A DNA stretch of 64,000 nt from Ursus arctos (Eukaryota; Chordata; Mammalia; Carnivora; Ursidae). The translations under genes were made by a program, and so were the position numbers. Below, one piece after another: positions 12,001-54,400 of the stretch. The notes below the pieces were generated by a model that ran no database searches, was not told the DNA's origin, and was given only the letters and a program-made list of their open reading frames with translations. Numbering within the stretch: the stretch's first letter is position 1; each line of letters starts with the position of its first letter. The stretch spans positions 5,716,501 to 5,780,500 of the forward strand of contig NW_026622919.1 of assembly GCF_023065955.2 (NCBI RefSeq). The letters run 5' to 3'.

Positions 12001-15000
12001 CCCCTGCCCTATGACCCAGAACTAGAGAAAGAGAAGGGGGAAAGGAGATGTTCCGGGGGCGGGGGGGTGGGTGGAGAAAAGAACATCAGCAGCTCAAAGT
12101 TGTTACTCCAGCAGTGCCACAGTCTACAGCGATGAAAATGCCTGAGATTAAAAATCACATACATAAAAATGGGAAAAGGTTGCAATGTGTCAGAAAAGAA
12201 TAAGACCAGGCCCCACAGGATAAAACAGGCATCATGTTTCTAATGAAATATCAATTATTTAAAAAGGGAAGATGAACCTTTTTTTCTTCTTTGCCTTTCC
12301 TACACACAAGGACATCAGACTCAGACCTACCACGACATTGTTCACAGTCAGAGAGCCATGACTCCCACATAACCACACCCCAGCACTTCAGCCCAGGAAC
12401 AGTCACAGCTACATGAACAGCAGGAAGGCAGGTGTCAAAGGACCAGGGCAAGTGACCCAGGGACAGGCTAAAGAGCCAACACCTGGCCTTTCTGGGTCCC
12501 AGCCGAGTAGGCCCTGCCTTCATCCAAGCTCTCACAGAACTGCCACTGACCCCTTCTATCCAATCTTGTTCCTGATCCAAACGGCCTGCCTGACACAAAG
12601 CACCATGTGAACAAGGCATTCCCCAAAGCATGCACTGGCCTCACACAGGCTAGCCCACCATTCCACTGAATGCTACTAAAGGTCAAAGATCAGCTACCCT
12701 ATTACATAGCTATATCCACGTCAGTTCCGAGAACACCCCAATGCGCAAGAGCCTTTAACTTAACACCCAGGAAGAAATTAAGTTTCATTTGAAATTGCTT
12801 TTTTCAATCGAGCTACACTTTAACCCAAACATTAAGTGGTGCCCCAGATGTTAACAGAAACATCACCTGTGAGACTCGAACAAACTATACTGATGGCTTT
12901 GAGACTTAACTGTCCTGTCAGGTGCCAGTGAGCCCAAAGGTTTAAATGCAATCGCCATGATTTCCTTAAGATGAAATCAGTCATGCCAAATAATCAGAGA
13001 TGTAACTCAGCCAGATACAATCACACTTTAGAATGTCTATATTGGGATTTGATGAGAGAATTTTACTAGAATGATAAAAAGCTTAAATATGATGAAAATT
13101 CTAAGCAAAGCAATGTGGAACAACACTTCAGAAACACATCATGCACATTTACTAAGAAAACAGTTATGGTGTTAAGTCTGTTATGTGTGCACTTAAGAAA
13201 AGTCAAGAAAAGAAAACAATTTGCAAAGCTTTTCTAAACAATTTTAGTCAATTCTGAATTACCAGCATTAATGGTGGGGCTAAGGACATGAAAATATCTT
13301 CCAAAAGAGCATCAAATACAAAATGCTTTTTTGTTTTCATCAGAAAGTCTTTTAACTAATATTTAAATATCAATGCATAAGAAAACTTTCAAACAAATAA
13401 TAAAGTACGAGTATTTCAGTTAAAGGTGTTGCTGAATATCCAGATTTCACTTTGTATGTCTTTGTGCTAAGCACCAGCTTGAATCCTTGCTTTCTCTCCA
13501 AACTTTTAAACTGTGGCTCCTGAGGTCAGCCATAGTGTATCTGAAGGCTTTCTGGTTAATTAAGACACAATTCTCTTTTTTTTGTTGCCAGCACACACTA
13601 AATGTCAGGCAAGATTTGTGCTCAAGAACCGAGGGCACTCTGATAAAAAGTGCCAAGTAAAGTATCAAGAAAGAAGTTAAGAAGGATCAAACCACAAATA
13701 AAAAACTAAGTAATTTCCCTTCTTAGTCTTTTTAAAAAGCTGAAAGATTTGAATAAACCCAACTAAGATTAAAAATAATACAGAGTTGATTGCAGATATA
13801 AATGATACGCCATTCGGGACGAATGCATTGTTATAAACGGAATAAACTATCTTAACGGGGAAAACCAACATGAAACACTCATTGATATCTCAGTTAAATA
13901 AAATAGTCTATTATCTCTTCCCCCAAATTTCAATTCAAAAGTTAATACAAAAATGGCCCAGATGAAAACAAGTTTTGTTTTCAAACAGAACACGGATATC
14001 CAATCCAGTTTCCTCAACAGATACCAAACAAAAAGCCGAGGGAAGGAAGAGGAATGATGTTAGCCATGGAATGCAACACTGTTGGTACAGTTCGAAGATT
14101 TCTGACAAATGAAATGGTGCTTTGAGCAGCTCTGGATTTGGGATTTACTTACCGACTGTTTGCTATTCTCATCCTCTTCTTCCTCATAACCATCTTCATC
14201 ACCTCCAAGGCGAGAAAAGTCATCCTCTCCATAGGCTTCAGATACTAATCCACCTTTCTCCTCTGAAACAGAGGAAAAAAGAAAAATGGATGAAGGCATA
14301 CAAAAATGCAAGGCAACATTTGGGTGATCTGAGTGGCCAGAAATACCCCTGAAGGTCAAAGGGTGCCTAAATCTCATGTAAGTGACTAAAGATCCAGGAT
14401 CCGCCTTTGGAACCAAACTTTAGTGGATAAAATCATTAGAAGAACATGGAAGAAAACCAAATGCTAAATTCTTTCTTGCTTGCTTCCCATCCACCTAGAA
14501 TGCCAACTGAAGCCTTCTCTTCTCTGAACTACTACTGTTGCACATTGTTTGAAAACCTCTTTTGGTACGGGTATCTCTACCTTGTATCAGAGGCACCAAG
14601 ACTTGTCTTCTCATAAAAGACAAGGACTCTACTGTCCTCATTTTTATGTGCCCTCCCCTAGGAACAGGAGCTTTAACTGGGGCCCAGAGGGTTTACCAAT
14701 CCTATCTACTTAAGAAGCAAAATCTTCTTCTACCTTTATTTTTTTTTTTTAAGATTTTAATTAATTATTTATTTGACAGAGAGACAGCCAGCGAGAGAGG
14801 GAACACAAGCAGGGGGAGTGGGAGAGGAAGAAGCAGGCTCATAGCGGAGGAGCCTGATGTGGGGCTCGATCCCACAACGCCAGGATCACGCCCTGAGCCG
14901 AAGGCAGATGCTTAATGACTGTGCCACCCAGGCGCCCCAAAATCTTCTACCTTTAAACCAAAGCAACCAACAACAAAAAAATATAAAATGCTACAAATTA

Positions 15001-15829
15001 CTGGGAAACCACCAGAGAACCTCCTGACTGGAAGACACCACACAAAGCTGAGAGTAGCTAACCTCCAAATGAGGAAAGGAAGGCCCAGATGTGTTAGGTA
15101 ACTTGCTGCCCTCTCTATGATCCCAAAGAAATTTGTTCCCAACAGTGTGATTCTCAACCTGAGTAGGGCAACAAAATCACTGATGGGCTTTAACAGCTCA
15201 CAAAATAAGGAACTCACTGAGGAGCATTAAAATGCTCACAAAATGCCACCCCGAATCTACGAATTACTCCCTCGCCAACGAGATCAGACATACATATTTT
15301 TAAAAGATCCAAGATGCGTCTAGGGCACATTCCTAATGCGAAGTTACAAATTTAACAAGACACAACCTTTATCACCCTCCACGTACGTTCTACTCATCGC
15401 TCTCCCCATTATACAACGAACCCGGAGGGAACAGGTAGCTTCGGATCCTCCCCATCTTTCGTCCATCCCTATGCCCCACGGTGCCCGGCACGGAGAAGTC
15501 TTCCAATAGTTTCGGCAGAATAATCGAATCAGCGGAAGGAGATGGCCCATTCTTATTCCAGAGCGTCTACTCTGTCCCAACCAGGGCCTCGATCGCGCTT
15601 CGCAGCTCCAGGATCCGACACTTGGGGCACAATGACCATCTCTTTCCCTCCCACCCTGCTAGCGGAGCAGCATTCCGAGCAGACACCAGATTCTCCCCTT
15701 CCAGTTCCCTACTCGGGCCTCACCAGGCGCGCCGCCCGCCGTTTCGACCCCAGCCTCGCCGTCGGACTCGGGCTCTGAATCTTCCGCGTAAACTGCCAGA
15801 GACGACAGAACATTCTTCTTCCCCGCCAT
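1..15829 (-). CDS. SAP30BP: SAP30BP (SAP30-binding protein), 5' part, coding exons 1-3
   Basis: Nuclear protein known to bind SAP30 of the Sin3-HDAC complex and to act as a splicing cofactor. Only the acidic N-terminus is in the window. Minus-strand coding exons: exon 1 15724-15829 (ATG at 15829-15827, begins [19 protein letters not shown]), exon 2 14153-14262 (contains [20 protein letters not shown]), exon 3 11836-11883 ([16 protein letters not shown]). Donors are gtgagg, gtaagt and gtattt; phases 1, 0, 0 join cleanly to 88 codons. The match to remembered human SAP30BP is near-complete, with small changes after residue 28. The remaining 11.8 kb is intron 3; I searched it for the next exon (expected to continue DNTEAEKRDPQ) and did not find it, so exons 4 onward lie left of the window. 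The gene shares a divergent promoter with RECQL5. Confidence 0.93.
400..560 (-). repeat. MIR-like ancient SINE
   Basis: Reverse-orientation MIR phrases: cattattcccatcttaccgatgactaaaccgagac and caatgctgggacccaagcccgag. Confidence 0.55.
1877..2091 (-). mobile_element. SINEC (tRNA-Lys SINE)
   Basis: Reverse-orientation SINE: T-rich tail at 1886-1900, CT/GA-rich body, tRNA-like head ending ccacccaggcgcccc. It is flanked by an 8-bp direct repeat, acaacctg (1869-1876, 2092-2099). Lies in SAP30BP intron 3. Confidence 0.9.
2411..2595 (+). mobile_element. SINEC
   Basis: Forward SINE from gacgcctgggtggctcagt to a short A-rich tail. Flanked by near-identical aatgctgggt(t/c)ggg repeats. Confidence 0.9.
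2944..3136 (+). mobile_element. SINEC with 13-bp target duplication
   Basis: Forward SINE bounded by perfect direct repeats aaatttcaaggga at 2931-2943 and 3137-3149. Confidence 0.92.
3613..4670. mobile_element. Cluster of five SINEC copies
   Basis: Five SINEs in about 1.06 kb: 3614-3809 (minus), 3842-4030 (plus), 4036-4223 (plus), 4225-4445 (plus) and 4470-4668 (minus). The two at 4036 and 4225 are nearly identical and head-to-tail, the second starting in the A-rich tail of the first. Between 4420 and 4470 is an (AAAT)n run derived from the tails. Confidence 0.88.
6175..6290 (-). repeat. MIR-like ancient SINE
   Basis: Reverse MIR core: gttttccaggtgacaaaccctgaggttaagggacttcccc, then gaattcaaactcagatctccg. 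Confidence 0.55.
6433..8024 (+). mobile_element. Fossil hAT-type DNA transposon
   Basis: Imperfect terminal inverted repeats cagtggttctccaa (6433-6446) and tttgagaactactg (8011-8024) match at 12 of 14 positions. The interior is AT-rich, decayed and not an open frame; it resembles old mammalian hAT relics with a remnant of transposase. A SINEC (7603-7816) has inserted into it. I could not confirm an 8-bp target duplication. The family name is not assigned. Confidence 0.5.
7603..7816 (-). mobile_element. SINEC inserted in the hAT fossil
   Basis: Reverse SINE with 10-bp direct repeats agaaagagtt at 7593-7602 and 7817-7826. It resembles the bear-type subfamily (aacgctgggatcacgccctgagccg on this strand). 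Confidence 0.92.
8063..8273 (+). mobile_element. SINEC
   Basis: Diverged forward SINE flanked by perfect aaaaagccaaagc repeats (8050-8062, 8274-8286). Confidence 0.88.
8458..9769 (+). mobile_element. SINEC split by an L1 insertion
   Basis: The SINE head (8458-8471) is separated from its body (9595-9769) by L1 sequence. The SINE's own target repeat is atattgttaaaa at 8446-8457 and 9770-9781. The second head copy at 9591-9605 is the L1 target duplication. Confidence 0.88.
8472..9590 (+). mobile_element. 5'-truncated LINE-1 with ORF2 C-terminal remnant
   Basis: An open stretch to a TAA at 9296-9298 encodes about the last 275 residues of L1 ORF2, including [19 protein letters not shown], the cysteine-rich [16 protein letters not shown] segment, [15 protein letters not shown] and [13 protein letters not shown] short 3' UTR with a G-rich run (9339-9425) and a poly(A) ending at 9590 follow. 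The reverse-transcriptase core is missing, so the copy is dead. Target duplication aaaagttggggcgcctgg (8454-8471, 9588-9605) marks both ends. It is not a host gene despite the 279-codon frame. Confidence 0.93.
9785..11030. other. SAP30BP intron 3, nothing recognised
   Basis: No exon, RNA gene or clear repeat is visible. Open stretches here (up to 162 codons, minus strand) show no family resemblance and no splice support. Confidence 0.6.
11045..11250 (+). mobile_element. SINEC, young-looking
   Basis: Forward SINE with a long pure A tail and perfect 14-bp repeats agaagcatgacagg (11031-11044, 11251-11264). Confidence 0.94.
11836..11883 (-). CDS. SAP30BP: SAP30BP coding exon 3
   Basis: A 48-bp, 16-codon exon ([16 protein letters not shown]) between acceptor cttgtag and donor gtattt. 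It joins phase 0 to exon 2. It is too short to be found as an open reading frame and was recognised from the expected protein sequence. Confidence 0.92.
11884..14152. other. SAP30BP intron 2, nothing recognised
   Basis: AT-rich intron with no SINE and no exon visible. Contains a G run near 12058-12070. Confidence 0.6.
14153..14262 (-). CDS. SAP30BP: SAP30BP coding exon 2
   Basis: Acceptor tgtttcag, donor gtaagt. Phase 1 in, phase 0 out. Encodes [20 protein letters not shown] followed by a glutamate run and ends NSKQS. The acidic patch is typical of this protein. Confidence 0.93.
14739..14937 (-). mobile_element. SINEC
   Basis: Reverse SINE with a poly(T) start at 14739. Flanked by aaaatcttcttctaccttta and aaaatcttctacctttaa, a target duplication in which one copy has lost or gained three bases. 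Confidence 0.9.
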
Positions 15830-16300
15830 CTTACTCCCACAAGCCCAGAGTGCCTCACTCCTATGAGTCAAAAAAGCCGACTTCCGTGCGGAAAAGCGAC
15901 TTTTTCCTATCCCAGGAGTACCCGCGTCTGTTCCTGTACAGGAACCAATCAAAACGGCGTTTCTGCTCCTGGTCCCGCCCCTCCCACCCGAGCTGCGAAA
16001 ACGTCATCACTGCGCGACAGATACAAGGTTGAGTGGGTTTTACTTGACAGTGAATCCACAGCCGCTTGGCTCCTCAGAATTTGGGGTGGCTTATGGGGGT
16101 CTTCGAGTAGTTCCTGACCGGCGGGTAGCAGTGGCCCGGCAAGAATCCATCGCTCCTGGGTGGCCCTCGCCCAGCTCTGATATCTTGGGGTGAAGAGAGG
16201 GAGGCTTCGGCTGGGGAAGGGAGAAAAGAGCGGATCTGGGGCTTAGAGGAAAAAGAGGGATGAGCTCTTCTCCGGGAGGTGGAAAGAAGGGGTCGGGGCT
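15480..16300. promoter_or_regulatory. Divergent CpG-rich promoter of SAP30BP and RECQL5
   Basis: CpG-dense sequence lies between the two start codons (15829 minus, 16694 plus; 865 bp apart). Visible promoter-type sites: an ETS-like acttccg within 15880-15893, a CCAAT box at 15945-15949, a GC-box-like cccgcccctccc near 15974-15985, and a CRE-like acgtca at 16001-16006. No TATA box is evident. The RECQL5 start site and any 5' noncoding exon probably lie at about 16,000-16,300; the untranslated exon boundary was not resolved. Confidence 0.75.
15724..15829 (-). CDS. SAP30BP: SAP30BP coding exon 1
   Basis: 106 coding bases ending in phase 1 at a gtgagg donor. The ATG sits in GCAAGATGG-like context inside the CpG-rich promoter region. 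It encodes residues 1-35, starting [10 protein letters not shown], with acidic Ser/Glu/Asp-rich sequence. Confidence 0.93.
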
Positions 16301-16693
16301 CGGGGGGGAGGAATGGCAGTGATAGCAGCGCTTATAAAAGGAGCAGGAGGTGGATCTTAGAAAAACAATTCCATCTTCTGCAAGTTATTCCGAAAACACA
16401 GTTTGTGTTTCTCGTGTTCTGATTTCTAGTTCTGTGCTATATCATGGCATGGGATAGTTCAATGTTTCTATTTTCCTGAGCATGAAAGTGGAGATGTTAA
16501 TTGCCGAGGAATGTGTTGCTTGAGGCTGTTCATTGGGAGCTGTGTTAGTTGGAAATAATACATTGCTTGAGTAATAAAGCAAGTTTTACTTAGAGAAAAA
16601 TAAGCAGTATTTTAAAAGTGGAACAGAGGGTTTTCATCGCAATCATATGATCATCACCTTTACCTTAACTTCTGGCCACTGTCTGTCGCTAAG

Positions 16694-50790
<34,097 letters not shown>

Positions 50791-51405
50791 CCAGCTCCTG
50801 CCCGCTAGGGCCAGAGTGCTCCCCCAGCCTCAACTGTGGGCCAGCCTGGGCCTCACTCAGGAACAGGGAAGGTGGAAAGCCTGCAGCCCTCAGGGGCACC
50901 GTCTTTGCTCAGGGTCCATACCTTCCAACCATACCTCGCTTTGGAGATGGCCCCAGACACCTCCCAAATCAAGGCCAAAGGCCAGAGGCCAGCCACTTTC
51001 TGCTTGCAGGGTCTCAGGTCGTCTTCCTCCTAGCCTCCCTGCCTCTCTTGGCTGGGTTTTCTGAACCAGATCCCCAGATTAGAAGGTGGTGGGGTGGGGT
51101 GGGGTGGCTGCTGCCAGGGGAACAGGAGGAAAGAGTGGTCCCTCGCCTCTTGTACTTAAATTGTAGGCCAGGGAGGGGCCACCTGCCCGAGGCATTGGGC
51201 TGCCTCAGGAAGAGCCCTGCTGGCCTCCGGTTCTTGGCCCACTACCCCTTTCCCTTGCAATGCCAGCCTCCAGCCTGGCCCCGGGAGCAGAACTTGGGAG
51301 CAGGGCAGCAGCCAGGCCCTGCTCTCTGCTCAGCTCCTGGTCAGGAAGGCCGGGCTGGACAGAGACTTAGCAGAGAAATAAAGTCCTGTTGGTTTGGACA
51401 CACAG
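50791..51405 (+). other. RECQL5: RECQL5 3' untranslated region
   Basis: About 610 bp of GC-rich noncoding sequence between the TGA and the AATAAA at 51377. It includes a short (GGGGT)n-like run near 51089-51110. No other gene is visible in it. Confidence 0.8.
51377..51382 (+). terminator. RECQL5: RECQL5 polyadenylation signal
   Basis: AATAAA in cagagaaataaagtcctg, about 590 bp after the stop codon. A GT-rich stretch (cctgttggtttgg) follows, as expected of a cleavage/polyadenylation site. Cleavage is predicted at about 51395-51410. Confidence 0.85.
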
Positions 51406-51419
51406 CCCCACAGACACAG

Positions 51420-54400
51420 ACTTTTCTCTTGGGAGTTTTATTTCCTCACCGTTTGCTTCTCCCAGCCTTGGGTTCGTGCTGATGTTGAGCCAGGGCCTGG
51501 GGCCAGCTGGGCGCCCACCCCCAGCCTGGGCAGCATCAGATGCCCAAGCAAGTCCCCGCAGCCCCCACTCCAGGCCCCCCAGGGGGAGTCCTGCTTTGGC
51601 CTTCTCAGTTGATGTCACTGTAGCAGCTCCTGCCTCGTGGCCTCCATGTGGGCCAGCAGCGCTGTGCTGCGGCAGGTTCCAGAATAGCCAAATGGGGAAG
51701 GCCAAACCAAAACGGCCTGACAGCACCCAAGGGAGACCTTCCCGGTCAGACTTGGACCTGGGAGGGGCCCCTTCCTCATCTCCTCCCCTCCCCCATTCCT
51801 CTTGGGTGAGGCCGGCCACTAGTTGGGAACAAGGCTGCTGTCCAGCAGGAAGGCGATGGTGTCCTTCAGCTCCTGGGCCTGCCCGGGGAACAGGCATGTG
51901 AGGACAGGGCTCCCCAGTCTGCCCTGGCCCGCACCACACCCGAGCCCCCGGCATGAGCATGGGCCCAGGCTCTGGGCATGCCAAGCCTGGGGTCAGGTCC
52001 CGCCTGCCTTGCCAGGGTGTCTGTCATGAGAGGCCCCGGCCACTCACCTTCGGCAGCTCAAACCAGATGGTCTGGGGGCTTTCAGCAGAGCCATAGTTGA
52101 GTTCCAGGCCAGGGGGCCCCTTACTCTCCAGGGGGCTCAGCAGGTGGAGCCGGTGCAGGTCCTTGAGGGCGATGGAGTGGCACCGTTTCTGCGGCAGCAG
52201 AGACAGCAGAGCTTGGCCTCTCTCGGGAAAGGCCACCATGGGTGATGGGAGAATGGCTCCAGGGTGCTCAGACCAGCACTGGGGCAGGAGCCCGGCCCAC
52301 CTGGCTGTAGGGGTCCATGAGGATGAGATGCTGGCGGTTCAGTCCCAAGAGGCTGGGTCCGGGCAGGGCCAGTTGACTCACCCGCAGCACCACATAGACC
52401 GTGTAGCCAAAGAGGGGCAGCTGGCTCACGGCCTCTGGGAATGGAGGGACCAGGGTAGGCATGCTGGCCATTCGGGCCCTGGGAGCTGCCGACTTGCTCG
52501 GGATGAGCAGGGCAGGGCAGGTAGAGAAGCTTCCTCAGCCCCTCCACCCCTTCCCTTCTGGGCCTCCTGCCTCGGCCCTTGCAAGCCCCGGGCCTCAGAC
52601 CCACCGAGGAAGCTGATCTGTGCTTCTTGGGGGCTGCAGACTGGCAGCTGCCGCAGCTCCTGGTCCGTCAGGTTCCTTATGGCGGACATGTTCACTTGAG
52701 ATTGCACCGGCTTTGGCAAGTAAGTCTGCAGGTCTCGCCTAGGACACAGGCTGGTCGGTCAAGGCTGGGTATGCAGCAGGCGCTAAATAAATGAGCAGGG
52801 GCTACTGTGGGTGAGATTGGGGATCCAGACTTACGAAGGAGGCGTGGGCCCTGCCTATGAGAAGCTGGGGTGGGAGGTCAGGTGTACACAGCCTCCAGGA
52901 CTCCAGGCCCATCAGGTGAAGGCCAGGAGGGGTCCAAGTCGAGTGGCCTTGACAATGGAAGATGGGTGGGGGATGGGGGGCTGAAGGAGAGGTGTGCCTC
53001 CATACCAGCAGGGACCAGGGGTGGCAGGAGGTGTGGGGCCATGGGAGCACTCACTCCAACAGGTGGTCCTCTTGGGCCTTGCTGCGGTGCTGCAGGGCGG
53101 CCAGCCTGGCGAGTCGGGCGCCGGCCTTGGGGCTGACCAACAGCTTCCCCTGTAGGTAGTCCCGCAGCACCTGAGAGGGGACAGCAGTGAGGGAGGGAGG
53201 CTTGGAGGTCCCCCACCTAGGCAGGGGTTCCTCTGCAAGCTGCAGCCCAGGGTCAGGCCACCAGCTGGCTGGGGTCGGGGGGGTGAGCGGGCAGCAGCGG
53301 ACCTGCAAGTAGTGGGTGGTGATGTAGGTGGGATTATCGAAGTGCAGCGGGGTCTCCCAGCTGAGCCGCCGGCTGTGCAGGCTTATGTCCTGATCCATCA
53401 CGCTGTTGAGGTACTCGTGGGGCCACAGGGGCCGCACCAGCTCGCCTGCGTGGGGAGCCCAGGTCCACAGCCCGCCCTGACATCCAGGGCCAGCCCCGGC
53501 CGCCGTCCTGCCAGCCCCAGCCTGGGAACTTCCCTCACTCACGGGCACACAACCAGCAGGTAAGCCACCTCCTGGAATCCAGGCTGGCTACCCCTTCCTC
53601 CCCAGGTGAGGGGCTCACCTTCCTTTTTGATGAGGAAGAGGGCAAATTCCTGCACTTCCTGGGGGTCCGTGATGCCCATTTGCTGACACACCTCCTCCAG
53701 CACTTCCACCGCCACCTGGGCATGTCAACGGGGCCGTGCGTGATGGGGGGAGCGAGGCTGGGGGGGGCAGAACTGATGCCACAGCTTTCCTGTCTCTCCC
53801 CAGCCCCTCTTCACTGGCCCCATGCTCACCGTGAAAGTCCGGATATTGGTTTTGTAATCCATACCCCCTGGCAGGTGAATTAGAAGCGAGCGGACTCCTT
53901 GCCCTTTCTGCCAAGGCAGGTTGTAGGGTCAGTCCACCAGTGGCCAGAGGCCCCAGCTCCCTGTCCCCTACCAGGGAGTCCCATAATGCCCAGCCTCCTG
54001 TACCCGCCACTGCTGCCCCCCCCCCCCCGCCTCAGTACCAGAAGAGCCTGAGTTTCACCCGGGGAGGGCAGCCGCAGGCGCCCCCCATATTTGACTGTGC
54101 GCTGGAGGTGCTCTTGGCTGCTCTGGGCCAGCTCTGCAGAGGGGAAGCAGGCTAGGGTCACAGGCATCTCCAAACCCCTCCCCAAGCTGCCAAGACCCCA
54201 GCCTGGAAGTCCCTCCCATAGCTACCTTGGCTTGGGCCCAAATCCTGCAGAAACTTGGTCACATAGGGCATCAGTGTGGCTGACGGGGGGAAGAAGCCTG
54301 TCAGGAGGCTGAGGAAGTTCCAGCCACGAGCACAGTGTTCCCTACAGGGTGGAGAGCCTGGGCTTCAGGCTGGCCAGACCATTCCCCGGCCCCAGCTACC

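Noticed and set aside
15481..16032. A 183-codon frame on plus across the promoter
   Set aside because: It runs antisense over SAP30BP exon 1 and the CpG-rich promoter. It is low-complexity Pro/Arg/Ser sequence and a composition artefact.
53520..53610. An extra MYO15B exon between 53445 and 53619
   Set aside because: A donor-like ctcac at 53537-53541 exists, but exons 53619-53715 and 53303-53445 already join in phase and give the expected [12 protein letters not shown] sequence.
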